Source of the DNA: Nitrospirota bacterium | Lineage (GTDB): Bacteria; Nitrospirota; Leptospirillia; Leptospirillales; Leptospirillaceae | Direction of reading: 5' to 3' | DNA: 64,000 bases | NCBI GenBank assembly: GCA_021810805.1 | Contig: JAJZHW010000002.1 | Location: 96,998 to 160,997, forward strand | Part shown: positions 27,173-36,617 of the stretch, piece by piece | Position numbering within the stretch: the first letter of the stretch is position 1 | How the letters are laid out: the number at the start of each line of letters is the position of its first letter | Made by a program: the position numbers and the translations under genes | The notes under the pieces: generated by a model | Told to the model about the DNA's origin: nothing | The model's database searches: none | Seen by the model: only the letters and a program-made list of their open reading frames with translations

Positions 27173-28421
27173 CCGGTCGGCCCTCGTTCGTCGACTTCTC
27201 TCGGGGGTGCTCCTTCCCGGGATACTCTCGTTGTCGAGTCTCCCCGTCTTGGCGGGAGAAAACACTCCTTCGGGGGCCTCTCCCGAATCCGAATATTCCT
27301 CTCTGACGCTCCCTGTCTCGAATTTCGGGTTTCGGGGCGTCGCCAGAGACCGGTTCGGAACCCTCTACCTCTCTTCCACGCTGAAAAATGGTCTTTTTGT
27401 CCTTCCTCCTTCCTGCCGGAGCGAAGATTGCGCGACCCTGATTCCCCTGACCCCGGGACTCTCCGATCCGGGGGATGTGGTGGCCGACCCGGTCCGCGGA
27501 GGCGCCTATGTCCTTTTGCGTCTCGGGGACAAGGTCGACTATCTTCCCCGGGGGTGCCTCGCGGTGGCGTGTCTCGAGGTTCACCCGCTTCCCGAGCGGC
27601 CAGCCTATCCCTTCCGTGCCGTTTACGACCGGGGAAGGCAGAGGCTGGCCGTCCTGGATCGTCTCTCAAACAAGATCGTCCTGATCTCCTCCGGGTGTCA
27701 GGGGCGCCATTGTCTCACCTTTCTTCCCCTTCCCCCCAAGTCCGGAATCCCCTCGGGGCTGGCCTATGATTCCCGCCGAAAGGATCTGTGGGTCAGCTAT
27801 CGGCAAGGGACGCTTGTCCGTATTTCCCCTGTCTGTCGTCGCCTCTCCTGCGAGACGACCTATCCCCCGGGGAAAACGGGTCTGACCCTCGCCTCGCCGG
27901 TTGCGTCGGGGAAGGACGATGCCCTCTATCTGGCGGCAAATAAGGGGGGAGCCATCGGCTGGGTCGATCTCGCGGAAAATCCCCCAAGGCTCCGCCTGGC
28001 CTCTCTTGAGGCCACCTCGGGGACGATCTCCCATCTCGTCGCGCTCCCCTCCGGAGGGGTCTATCTGGTGACCGGGCTCCCGAGCGGACGCCCGCCGGGA
28101 GAGAGCCACCCTCATGGCGGCTTCTTTTCGCGTCCGCAAGGGAACGCGGGAGGCTTTGATCTCCGCCTTTTCCCCCTTCTCGGAGGAACGCCTTCGGGCC
28201 TCTCCCCGGGGGGGGCAAACGACCTCTGGATGACCGTCGACGACCAGGATGCCCTTTTCCGCCTGTCGCTCACATGCAAAAGGAGATCTCCGGTCCTCTC
28301 GAAGGTCTGTGTGACCCGGATTCCCTTCGAAAAAATCGAAACCCTCTACCACTCCCGGTACCACCAGGAGATCCAGATGCCCAAGGAGTCTTCTCCCGAC
28401 CTCTCCCGTCCTTCGGACTAA
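27150..28421 (+). CDS. Secreted propeller-like protein with repeated CX4C motifs
   Basis: 423 residues. ATG 27150 has GGAG at ideal spacing; an in-frame ATG at 27132 has none. A signal peptide ends near VLA-GE (residue 35). A blade-like unit of ~47 residues repeats, each with a CX4C pair: Cys89/94, 136/141, 183/188, 229/234. A later unit keeps a wider pair, Cys376/387. Units alternate beta strands with PSGLAYD-type turns, like NHL or SMP-30 propellers. Exported CX4C pairs are likely disulfides, or thiol or metal sites. Function unknown. Trx reductase two genes upstream does not act in the same compartment. Confidence 0.65.
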   Translation: MPFIRRSDRSALVRRLLSGVLLPGILSLSSLPVLAGENTPSGASPESEYSSLTLPVSNFGFRGVARDRFGTLYLSSTLKNGLFVLPPSCRSEDCATLIPLTPGLSDPGDVVADPVRGGAYVLLRLGDKVDYLPRGCLAVACLEVHPLPERPAYPFRAVYDRGRQRLAVLDRLSNKIVLISSGCQGRHCLTFLPLPPKSGIPSGLAYDSRRKDLWVSYRQGTLVRISPVCRRLSCETTYPPGKTGLTLASPVASGKDDALYLAANKGGAIGWVDLAENPPRLRLASLEATSGTISHLVALPSGGVYLVTGLPSGRPPGESHPHGGFFSRPQGNAGGFDLRLFPLLGGTPSGLSPGGANDLWMTVDDQDALFRLSLTCKRRSPVLSKVCVTRIPFEKIETLYHSRYHQEIQMPKESSPDLSRPSD

Positions 28422-28502
28422 AGGCTGGCGGGAGCCAATCCGGAGAGTTCTCCCTTGTCCGGGATCGGATCTTCGGAACCCGAACCGAAAGGAGCTTCTT
28501 CC

Positions 28503-29894
28503 TTGCTCTCGAGAAAACGCTCCCTCGCCCCCCTCACCCCCGAAGAACGCCTTCTCTCCGTCACTTATGGCGGCCGCTCCTTTTCCCGGGAAGTCCCCCG
28601 CTATGAAATGCCCAGAGAGGGGATCCCGGCGGAGGCCGCCTATCGTCTGATCACCGACGAGCTGAACCTCGACGGAAATCCCTCCCTGAACCTGGCCACC
28701 TTCGTCACCACATGGATGGAGCCGGAAGCCGAAAGGCTGGTGAACTGTACCCTGAACAAGAATCTGGTGGACCAGGAAGAGTATCCCCAGACCGGCGTGA
28801 TCCAGGAGCGGGTGGTCAACATGCTTTCCCGCCTTTTTCATGCCCCGAAGGGAGAGGGAGGAATCGGCACGGCCACGGTCGGCTCCTCCGAGGCCATCAT
28901 GCTGGCCCTTCTGGCCCACAAGACCCGCTGGAAAAAGGAGCGTTTGGCCCGGGGGCTGTCCGCCGACCGTCCGAACATCGTGGCGTCGAGCGGCGTCCAT
29001 GTCGTCTGGGAGAAGTTCGCCCGCTATTTCGAGGTGGAGCTCCGGCTCCTTCCCATGGCGGGGGATCGCTACACCCTTGATCCCGAGGCGGTGGAGAGGG
29101 CGGTCGACGAGCGGACCATCTGCGTGGGGGCGATTCTGGGGACGACCTATACCGGCCATCTCGATCCGGTGGAGGAGATCGACCGGGTCCTCACAAAGCT
29201 CCGGGACGACAAGGGGTGGGAGATTCCGATTCATGTGGACGGAGCCAGCGGGGGATTCGTCCTTCCCTTCCTTGAGCCCGATCTTCGCTGGGATTTCAGG
29301 CTTCCCCGAGTCCGCTCCATCAATGTCTCCGGCCACAAGTTCGGTCTCGTCTATCCGGGAATCGGCTGGCTTCTCTTCCGGGAAGCCGCCGATCTTCCCG
29401 AGGATCTGGTCTTTCGCGTCAACTATTTGGGAGGCGAGGAGTCGACCTACACCCTCAATTTCTCGCGGGGCAGCTCCATGATGCTGGCCCAGTACTACAT
29501 GCTTCTCCGGCTGGGTGTTGACGGCTATCGCCGCATTCATGGGACCTCAATGGCCAATGCCCGCATTTTGGCCAAGAGGCTGGCCGAAGATGGGCGCTTT
29601 CGGGTCATCGGCGCGGCGGACCACCTTCCCATCGTCACCTTCGAGGTGGCAAAAGAGGCAGGATTTTCCGCGGTGGCCCTCTCCGAGAAAATCCGGGAGC
29701 GGGGCTGGATCGTGCCCGCCTATCCGCTTCCGTCCGATCTTACCGATCGGGTGATTCTTCGCGTGGTGGTGAAGGAAAACTTCAGCCGGGACATGGCCGA
29801 TCTTCTCCTTTCCGACATTTTCCGGGCTGCAACAACCTTCGCTCGAAGCTCATCTTCCACACACAATCTGCACCATCGCCATGGCGTCTGCTGA
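28503..29894 (+). CDS. gadB: Glutamate decarboxylase (PLP-dependent)
   Basis: 463 residues from TTG 28503, with AAAGGAGC seven bases upstream (E. coli GadB is 466). An earlier in-frame TTG at 28455 is less well placed. The protein follows GadA/B closely: TTWMEPEAERL, NKNLVDQEEYPQT, GTATVGSSEA, the HVDGASGGFV PLP region and the Schiff-base Lys279 in SGHKFG. It converts glutamate to GABA while consuming a proton, a known acid-resistance route. No glutamate/GABA antiporter (gadC) is adjacent, so the partner must lie elsewhere or be absent. Confidence 0.93.
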   Translation: MLSRKRSLAPLTPEERLLSVTYGGRSFSREVPRYEMPREGIPAEAAYRLITDELNLDGNPSLNLATFVTTWMEPEAERLVNCTLNKNLVDQEEYPQTGVIQERVVNMLSRLFHAPKGEGGIGTATVGSSEAIMLALLAHKTRWKKERLARGLSADRPNIVASSGVHVVWEKFARYFEVELRLLPMAGDRYTLDPEAVERAVDERTICVGAILGTTYTGHLDPVEEIDRVLTKLRDDKGWEIPIHVDGASGGFVLPFLEPDLRWDFRLPRVRSINVSGHKFGLVYPGIGWLLFREAADLPEDLVFRVNYLGGEESTYTLNFSRGSSMMLAQYYMLLRLGVDGYRRIHGTSMANARILAKRLAEDGRFRVIGAADHLPIVTFEVAKEAGFSAVALSEKIRERGWIVPAYPLPSDLTDRVILRVVVKENFSRDMADLLLSDIFRAATTFARSSSSTHNLHHRHGVC

Positions 29895-29897
29895 ATC

Positions 29898-30830
29898 GTG
29901 AACTCATCCGGCACCATTTCTGGGCGAGGGGGTCTCTCGGGAGGGGGAATCCCTCAAAAAGGCTCGGGTTCCTCCGATAAGGGAGTGATAACCCTCATCA
30001 TCAGCATTGCTGCTGTGATCTTTTCTCTGGGAACGCTCATCAGCGACGTGATTCGAAACAGGAACCTCCTGATCCACGATCTGCAGATCGATGGTCAGGT
30101 CTTTCATCGCACTCTGATCCAGCTTGATCGTCTGCATTGCTCCTCCTTCGGGACGAAGGGGCCGTTTTCCTCGGGGATGTGCCGGGATTCCTCCTTCTTC
30201 GTTCCCCCGTCCAATTCCCGGGGACGGGAGATCCTGCTTCAGAGGGCGGAATCTCTTGAGAATAGGATCGAGGTTCTTCTCAGGAAGCTGAATATGGGGG
30301 AGTTCGGCTATGTCACTCCTGTCGACTACCGGACCTTGGCCAAGGAGGAGATCAGGGATCTCAACTTCGAAAAGGCGAATCTCTACATCGGTAAGGAGGT
30401 CCGGGAAATTGCCGCTTACCGGGGTCATCCGGGTTATGTCTTGAGATCGATTCACGCCGATCTTATGAAAGGCTGGTACCAGAGCATTCTCGAAGGAAGA
30501 AAGCGGGACCATCTCTCGGGAGGGGCATATTTTGACAGGGCCCTTGCCAAGGCCGAGAGCCAGATTTCCATTCTTCCCGTCAGAAACTATACGATCGTCT
30601 TCATCCTTCAGCAGAAAGGTTGCGCCCGCCGGGTGGGAAGGAGTCTCTTCTATGACAAGTCCCGGGAAAGGGGAGACTATGATGCGTTCAGAACTTCCCG
30701 GGAGATTTTGAAAAACGAGCCGAAATCCGTCAAACTTCTTCACCCTCTTCGGGGGCATGATGCCATTTTTGAGGCAGGCCAACGAGGCGCGATTCTGTCG
30801 ACCTGTCAGGAAATGTTTGAGCAAATTTAG
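29898..30830 (+). CDS. Membrane-anchored protein of unknown function
   Basis: 310 residues from a GTG three bases after the gadB stop. A Gly/Ser-rich N-terminus is followed by one TM segment (about residues 28-49, VITLIISIAAVIF...), then ~260 polar, mostly helical residues. No family is recognised. A minus-strand frame of nearly the same length covers this span; the plus frame is preferred because it has a good TM helix, follows the operon direction and has a balanced composition. The strand choice remains less certain than for neighbours. Confidence 0.5.
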   Translation: MNSSGTISGRGGLSGGGIPQKGSGSSDKGVITLIISIAAVIFSLGTLISDVIRNRNLLIHDLQIDGQVFHRTLIQLDRLHCSSFGTKGPFSSGMCRDSSFFVPPSNSRGREILLQRAESLENRIEVLLRKLNMGEFGYVTPVDYRTLAKEEIRDLNFEKANLYIGKEVREIAAYRGHPGYVLRSIHADLMKGWYQSILEGRKRDHLSGGAYFDRALAKAESQISILPVRNYTIVFILQQKGCARRVGRSLFYDKSRERGDYDAFRTSREILKNEPKSVKLLHPLRGHDAIFEAGQRGAILSTCQEMFEQI

Positions 30831-31175
30831 ACCAAAGTTCCAGCAAGAATAACCTCTAAAAAATAAATTTTATTTTTTCAAAATGAGATGAATAATTCCT
30901 GTCGCCGCGCGAGTTGGCCCCTTAGGATTTCCTCGGCCACTCCCTCCGTTGTTCCCGGGGAAGACGTTCAGAGGGAGGGCTGAAGGGTCCTCCCCAGACG
31001 TCGAAAACCCCACGATGATTTTCAAGTGTCCAAAGGGAGGCTGATTTGTGATCTATGCGCTTCTTCCTGGCTTTTTCTTTGGAAATTTGATAAAAGTTTC
31101 CTGATAAAAAACATCCAGGCCGGATGAATGGACGAGTGTAAGGAACTCACACTGTTGGGGTAAAGGGGTCGGCTC
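30831..31175. other. Intergenic region, AT-rich palindrome, no gene
   Basis: About 345 bases without a supported gene. A perfect all-AT palindrome spans 30858-30878 (arms AAAAAATAAA and TTTATTTTTT around one T), just after the unknown membrane gene; it may act as a weak terminator or protein-binding site. GGAAATTT and AAGTTTCC near 31080-31101 form an imperfect inverted repeat. The promoter for the c-di-GMP genes probably lies here but no clear box pair was found. Confidence 0.4.
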
Positions 31176-33296
31176 ATGTCCGCGCGAAAGCATCGCTGGG
31201 AAGAGGAGCATTACCGCTTCGAGGCGATCTTCGCGTCCTCGGTGGATGCGATTCTTGCCGTCGATCCCATGCGCCACATCGTCCTGGCCAGCCCCTCCGT
31301 CTCCCGGATCTTCGGCTACGATCCCGACGAGCTCGTGGGCCGATCGATTTCAATCCTCTATGCCCGCACCGAGGACTTCATCGAGCAGGGACGTCTCCGG
31401 TATTCAAGTGAGGCGGGCGAGGCGCTGTCCTCCTACGAAGTCGAATATCGACGAAAGGACGGGTCGACCTTTCCCGGCGAGGCCTCGGGGCGGAAGATCC
31501 TCTCCTCCAAGGGAAGCGGAGCCATCGCCGGCTACATGGTGACCATCCGGGACATCTCCCGGCGGCGCCAGCTGATCAATGCCCTGGCCCGGGAAAAGGA
31601 GCAGTGGTTCGTCACCCTGAAGAGCCTGGGGGAAGGAGTGATCGTGGCCGATGCCTCGGGCCTCGTGACCTTCATGAATCCGGCGGCGGAGCTCCTCACC
31701 GGCTGGAGCTTTCTCGAGGCCTCTGGCCAGCCGGCGTCCGCGGTTTATGCGGCGATTTCCGAAGAGGAAGAGGAGCGTCGAAGCGATCCGGTGGCCCGCT
31801 GCCTCGCCACCGGCCACATCGTGGGGCTGGCCAACCACACCTGCCTCCTCACCCGGGACGGCCGGAAGCTGGCCGTGGAGGATTCGGCCTCCCCCATCCG
31901 GGACGGGGACCGGACCACCGGCGTGGTGCTGGTCTTCCGGGACGTCACCGAAAAAAGGGAGATGGAGCGCCAGCTTGCCCATCAGGCCCGCTACGACTAC
32001 CTTACCCAGATTCCCAACCGCGTGCTCTTCCACGACCGCCTCGACCAGGCCCTGGTCCGGGCGAGGCGCACCGGCTCCCCCCTCGCACTCCTCTACATGG
32101 ATCTCGACAGCTTCAAGGAAATCAACGATACCCTGGGCCATGCGGCCGGGGATCTCGTTCTCCGCACGGCCGCCGAGAGGCTCGTGAAGGCGGTGAGGGA
32201 GGAGGATACCGTGGCCCGCATGGGAGGCGACGAGTTTACCGTCGTCATGTCGGGATTCTCGGGGCGGGAGGATGTGGTGGAGACGGTGGGCCGTCTTTTC
32301 GGCTCCCTCTCCGGGCCGCTGGTGGTGGGGGGGCAGGAGGTCTCCGTCTCGGCCAGCGTGGGGGTCGCCCTCTTTCCCGAGGACGGAGAGGAGGCAGACC
32401 GCCTCCTCAGAAATGCCGATATCGCCATGTACAAGGCGAAGGAGCGACGGGGGAACGCCGTGGAGTTCTTCCGCTCCGAGCTCACCGGCGAGCTTGAGGT
32501 GCGCGTCGGATTCTCCGCGGCCCTGCGTCGGGCGGTGGAGCGCCACGAACTCTTTTTGGAGTTCCAGCCGGAGGTGGAGACCGTCTCCGGGAAGGTCCGG
32601 GGGGTCGAGGCGCTGGTCCGCTGGAACCATCCCCTCCAGGGGCCGCTCCTTCCGGGAGCCTTTCTCCCGCAGGCCCTCCGCATCGGTCTGGGCTCGGACA
32701 TCTCCGACTGGGTACTGAAAAATGCGGCTCTCGCCGCCCTCTCCTGGGGGAGGGACGCCGGGGACTCCTCCCTTCCCGTCTCCGTCAACGTCTCTCCCCG
32801 GGAGCTCCGCGCTCCGGTCTCCCTGGTCTCCCGTCTCCGAGGGATCCTCGCCGACACGGGCCTCCCTCCGGAGCGGCTCGAGATCGAGATCGCCTTCCCC
32901 GACGGCCGTCTGGGGGAGGAAGCGCCGCGCCTTTCGGAGATTCGCGCTCTGGGAGTCCGGCTTGTGGCCGACGACTTCGGAGACGGCGTCGTCTCTCTCG
33001 ACCTTCTCCGGTCGGGGCTTTTCGATCGGGTGAAGCTCTCTCGGCAGCTGTCGCCCGGACCGGATTCCGGAGGATTCGATCCCAAGGGCGCCGCCATGGT
33101 CCGGGCGCTCCTTGCCCTTCTCCGGGACCTGGAGATCCCGGCGGTCGCCAAGGGCGCCGAAAGCCGCGAGACCCTTCGGATCCTCCGGGAGGCCGGTTTC
33201 CGCTACGTGCAGGGATACGCCGTCTCCCGCCCCCTTCCCCCCGGGGAGATCGCGGGGTTTGTGGCTGCGGCCCGGATCCTCTCCGGTGGCGCCTGA
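31176..33296 (+). CDS. PAS-PAS-GGDEF-EAL protein with degenerate EAL site
   Basis: 706 residues, soluble; ATG with AAAGGGG upstream. Two PAS domains (about residues 12-120 and 135-255) precede an intact GGDEF motif (350-354) and a C-terminal EAL domain. The EAL triad (478-480) and DDFG are present, but the usual AEGVE motif reads AKGAE, putting Lys659 at the general-base Glu, and KID reads KLS. A functional diguanylate cyclase with a non-catalytic EAL (c-di-GMP-binding or regulatory) is the best reading. It ends 22 bases before the next c-di-GMP gene. Confidence 0.9.
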   Translation: MSARKHRWEEEHYRFEAIFASSVDAILAVDPMRHIVLASPSVSRIFGYDPDELVGRSISILYARTEDFIEQGRLRYSSEAGEALSSYEVEYRRKDGSTFPGEASGRKILSSKGSGAIAGYMVTIRDISRRRQLINALAREKEQWFVTLKSLGEGVIVADASGLVTFMNPAAELLTGWSFLEASGQPASAVYAAISEEEEERRSDPVARCLATGHIVGLANHTCLLTRDGRKLAVEDSASPIRDGDRTTGVVLVFRDVTEKREMERQLAHQARYDYLTQIPNRVLFHDRLDQALVRARRTGSPLALLYMDLDSFKEINDTLGHAAGDLVLRTAAERLVKAVREEDTVARMGGDEFTVVMSGFSGREDVVETVGRLFGSLSGPLVVGGQEVSVSASVGVALFPEDGEEADRLLRNADIAMYKAKERRGNAVEFFRSELTGELEVRVGFSAALRRAVERHELFLEFQPEVETVSGKVRGVEALVRWNHPLQGPLLPGAFLPQALRIGLGSDISDWVLKNAALAALSWGRDAGDSSLPVSVNVSPRELRAPVSLVSRLRGILADTGLPPERLEIEIAFPDGRLGEEAPRLSEIRALGVRLVADDFGDGVVSLDLLRSGLFDRVKLSRQLSPGPDSGGFDPKGAAMVRALLALLRDLEIPAVAKGAESRETLRILREAGFRYVQGYAVSRPLPPGEIAGFVAAARILSGGA

Positions 33297-33318
33297 AGAG
33301 AAAAGGAGCGGAGAGAGA

Positions 33319-36216
33319 ATGTCCGGAAACGATCAGAAGGGCTCCTCCCGGGGGAGCCGGCAGATCCGGGATTCGATTGCGGCCTTTCTCCTGGAGGAGC
33401 GAAGCCCCCGATTCCCCTTTGCCGTCGCCCTGCTCGTCGTCGCTCTGGCCTTTGTCCTGAGGCTTCTCATCGCTCCGGTGCCGGCGGGACTCCAGTACAT
33501 CACCTTCTTTCCCGCGGTCGCCCTGTCGGCGATCTTCGCCGGATTCCCGGCGGGCGTCTTTGCCACCCTGCTCTGCATCCCCCTGGCCACCTTCGTCTTC
33601 GTCTCCCCCTACTGGACCGTCTCCTGGGAGGTCCTGCAGAGAAGCCTCTGGTCCAATCTCGTCTTTCTGGGGGACGGACTCCTCGTCTCCTTCGCCGTGG
33701 GGCTTCTGAGAAGCCTTCGGGCCCGGGCCGAAGACCGCCTCCACGGAGCTGTCGAGAGCCTCGATGCCCTGAGGGGGCGAACCCGGACGATCCGATTGAT
33801 CTTCGACAACATGTTTCCCTACGTGGCCCTTCTCGACCTCGACGGGAAGATCGTCGAGATCAGTCGCACTCTCATCGCAAGGGAGGGCCAGCGCGTTGAA
33901 GATCTTCTGGGGCGCTCCTTTGCCGACCGGAAGCGGTGGACCTACGATCCCGCGGTCCACGCGCAGCTTCTTCTGGCCCTCGATCGCGCCCGGAAGGGGG
34001 AGACGGTCCGGTACGATACCCGGGTCTGGACCGAGGACGGACTCTTGCCCATCGACCTCCAGGTCTCTCCTGTCCGGGACGGCTCGGGGCGCGTGGAGGC
34101 TTTGCTTCTCTCCTCCGTGGAGATCGCGGACCGGGAGGAGGCCCTTCGCCGGCTGAAGGAGAGCGAGGAGCGCTTCCGGACGCTTTTCGAGTCGGCCGCC
34201 GACGGCGTCCTCATCGTGGGGGAAAACGGAGAGATCGAGGACCTGAATTCGACCCTGTGCCTCTGGCTCGGCTATTCCCGGGAGGAGATGGTGGGACGAA
34301 AGGTCTCGGAGTTCGTCGCCGCTTCCCAGTCGGGGGGATTTGCCGAGAGGTGGAAGGGGGTGGAGAGTTCGGGGCGGGCCCTTTTCGAGTCGGCCTACCG
34401 GAAGAGCGACGGACAGGAGCTTCCGGTGGAGGTGAACACGATCCGGGTTCAGGTGGGAGAGTCCTGGAAGCATCTCTCGCTGATCCGGGACATCACCGAG
34501 CGCCGGCGCATCGAGACCGAACTCCGGATTGCGGCCATCGCCTTCGAGTCGGCCGAGAGCATGATGGTGACAGATGCGCTGACCCGCATCCTTCGGGTCA
34601 ACAGGGCCTTCGTCGCCTCCACGGGGTATTCCGAGGAGGAGGTCCTGGGACAGACTCCTCGCATTCTCAAGTCGGGACGCCACGAATCTGCCTTCTACCA
34701 GGCGATGTGGGAGGAGCTGGCGGCGAACGGATCGTGGCAGGGGGAGATCTGGGATCGGCGGAAGAACGGCGAGGTCTACCCCAAGTGGCTCACCATCACG
34801 GCGGTCCGGGACCGGGAGGGGAGGGTGACCCACTACGTGGGCTCGCACACCGACATCACCGAACGCAAGTCGGCAGAGGAGGCCATCCGGACGCTGGCCT
34901 TCCACGATCCTCTCACGGGGCTTCCCAACCGCCGGCTCTTCTTCGACCGTCTCGACCGGGCCCTTTCGGCCGCCGCCCGTTACGGCCGCCGGGGTGCCCT
35001 GATTTTTGTCGACATCGACAACTTCAAGGTGCTGAACGACACCCGGGGCCATGCCCAGGGAGACGACCTTCTCCTCCATGTGGGGAGGCGGCTGAAAGAA
35101 ATCGTCCGGGCGGTCGACACCGTGGCCCGTCTCGGCGGGGACGAGTTCGTCGTCATGGCCGAGAACCTCTCCCCCGATTTGCCGGGAGCCTCCCGGGAGG
35201 CCGAACATCTCGCAGGAAAGATCGTCGCCTCCCTGCGGGAGCCGTATCCGCTGGAGCCCTCTCCCTACCGGACGACCACGAGCGTGGGGGTCGCCCTCTT
35301 CGACGGGAAGGAGGGCGGTCGGGAGGAGATCCTGCGGCAGGCCGATCTCGCCATGTACCAGGCCAAGCGCGCCGGAAAAGGCGCCTTCCGGTTCTTCGAT
35401 CCCCGGATGGAGTCGGCGGTCCGGGAGAGGTCGGCTCTCACCCAGGATCTTCAGGAGGCCCTCGAAGGGGGCCAGTTTCGTCTCTTCTATCAGCCCCAGG
35501 CGGATTCTTCGGGGAAAATCCGCGGGGCGGAGGCCCTGCTGCGCTGGCTCCACCCCGTTCGGGGAGTCGTCGGGCCCGACCGGTTCATCCCGGCGGCGGA
35601 GGAGTCGGGGCTGATTGTGCCCCTGGGTCGATTCGTGACAGAGGAGGCTCTGGCGGCCCTGGCCCGATGGAGCGCCAAGGGTCTTCTTCCGGAGGGCTTC
35701 GCTCTGGGGGTGAATCTTTCCGTCCGCCAGTTCCGGGAGGAGGGGTTCTGCGGGGAGGTGGGGGAGGCCCTGGTGCGCCACGGTGTCGACCCCTCCCGGA
35801 TTTTCTTCGAGATCACCGAATCCCTGCTCATCGACGGTCCCGATTCGGTGGGTCGGACCATCGATGCGCTTCGGGCGCTGGGGGTGGCCTTTTCCATCGA
35901 CGATTTCGGGACGGGCTACTCCTCTCTCTCCTACCTCCGGAAGCTTCCCGTCGACCAGATCAAGATCGACCGCTCCTTCGTGAAGGATCTCGACACCAGC
36001 GGGGGAGACCGGACCATCGTCGCCACCATCGTCGTCCTGGCCCGGGCGCTCTCCCTCGAGGTCGTGGCCGAGGGGGTGGAGACGGCCGAGCAGAAAAAGA
36101 TCCTCGAGGAGATGGGGTGCGAGCGCTTCCAGGGGTACCTCTTTGGCCGGCCCGTTCCCGAGGAAGAGTTCGTCGTCCGGCTCGCCGAGAATGGTTCTTT
36201 GGAAAAAAAGGGATGA
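33319..36216 (+). CDS. Membrane sensor DUF4118-like/PAS(x3)/GGDEF/EAL protein
   Basis: 965 residues from ATG 33319 with GGAG five bases upstream. The N-terminal ~110 residues contain several TM helices resembling the KdpD-type DUF4118 module. Three PAS-like domains follow (about 155-275, 280-400 and 405-520). GGDEF (606-610) and the EAL domain (738-740) are both intact, including EITES, DDFGTGYSSL, KIDRSFV and AEGVE. It can in principle make and break c-di-GMP under PAS control. The stop overlaps a possible start of the hemerythrin gene, suggesting one transcript. Confidence 0.93.
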   Translation: MSGNDQKGSSRGSRQIRDSIAAFLLEERSPRFPFAVALLVVALAFVLRLLIAPVPAGLQYITFFPAVALSAIFAGFPAGVFATLLCIPLATFVFVSPYWTVSWEVLQRSLWSNLVFLGDGLLVSFAVGLLRSLRARAEDRLHGAVESLDALRGRTRTIRLIFDNMFPYVALLDLDGKIVEISRTLIAREGQRVEDLLGRSFADRKRWTYDPAVHAQLLLALDRARKGETVRYDTRVWTEDGLLPIDLQVSPVRDGSGRVEALLLSSVEIADREEALRRLKESEERFRTLFESAADGVLIVGENGEIEDLNSTLCLWLGYSREEMVGRKVSEFVAASQSGGFAERWKGVESSGRALFESAYRKSDGQELPVEVNTIRVQVGESWKHLSLIRDITERRRIETELRIAAIAFESAESMMVTDALTRILRVNRAFVASTGYSEEEVLGQTPRILKSGRHESAFYQAMWEELAANGSWQGEIWDRRKNGEVYPKWLTITAVRDREGRVTHYVGSHTDITERKSAEEAIRTLAFHDPLTGLPNRRLFFDRLDRALSAAARYGRRGALIFVDIDNFKVLNDTRGHAQGDDLLLHVGRRLKEIVRAVDTVARLGGDEFVVMAENLSPDLPGASREAEHLAGKIVASLREPYPLEPSPYRTTTSVGVALFDGKEGGREEILRQADLAMYQAKRAGKGAFRFFDPRMESAVRERSALTQDLQEALEGGQFRLFYQPQADSSGKIRGAEALLRWLHPVRGVVGPDRFIPAAEESGLIVPLGRFVTEEALAALARWSAKGLLPEGFALGVNLSVRQFREEGFCGEVGEALVRHGVDPSRIFFEITESLLIDGPDSVGRTIDALRALGVAFSIDDFGTGYSSLSYLRKLPVDQIKIDRSFVKDLDTSGGDRTIVATIVVLARALSLEVVAEGVETAEQKKILEEMGCERFQGYLFGRPVPEEEFVVRLAENGSLEKKG

Positions 36217-36248
36217 AGGGACGAGATGTCATGGAAGAGGGAGCCTTG

Positions 36249-36617
36249 ATGGCGGCACAGGAAGGGAGTAAGGAAAGACTTCCCCAGGTATTTTTCTGGA
36301 ACGACAATTTTGCGACGGGCTTCGAGGTGATCGACCGCCAGCATCGGGGGCTCGTCGAGCTCGTCAACCGGCTTCCCGCCCTTTCGGCGGGACTTCCCGG
36401 GGCGCCGGACCTTGCCGAGCTTCTCTCCGAGCAGAGATCCTACGTCGCCGTCCACTTCGCCACGGAGGAAGGCCTCTGGGAGCGGCTTCCCCACGCGGGT
36501 CCCCTCGCCCCCCTCCTCTCCCTCCACGAGGAGGAGCACCGGGACTTCGCCCGGAAAGTGGCCGGAATGGGTCGGTCGATGGGGCCGGGGGAGGTGGGGG
36601 AGATCGTTCTTTCCTGA
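36249..36617 (+). CDS. Bacteriohemerythrin domain, N-terminal fragment of a frameshifted gene
   Basis: 122 residues if started at ATG 36249 (GAGGGAG five bases upstream); ATGs at 36213 and 36231 are in frame alternatives. The hemerythrin pattern is clear: FFWNDNFATGFEVIDRQH, then HFATEE (HxxxE) and HEEEH (HxxxH). The frame stops at 36615-36617. The missing HxxxxD ligand pair (HILESD) continues immediately in another frame. Adding one T in the TTT at 36610-36612 restores EIVLFLTHWLARHILESD. The fragment alone lacks two iron ligands and probably does not bind the di-iron centre properly. Confidence 0.75.
   Translation: MAAQEGSKERLPQVFFWNDNFATGFEVIDRQHRGLVELVNRLPALSAGLPGAPDLAELLSEQRSYVAVHFATEEGLWERLPHAGPLAPLLSLHEEEHRDFARKVAGMGRSMGPGEVGEIVLS

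Noticed and set aside
29904-30824. Minus-strand frame of 306 codons opposite the unknown membrane gene
   Set aside because: No TM or domain; the plus frame has a clear TM helix and follows the operon. Kept as a doubt in that entry.
30858-30878. All-AT palindrome as a terminator
   Set aside because: A/T-only stems are too weak for a confident intrinsic terminator; noted under the intergenic entry only.
32785-35781. Minus-strand open frame of 998 codons
   Set aside because: Antisense to the two c-di-GMP genes, whose GGDEF and EAL motifs prove the plus strand.
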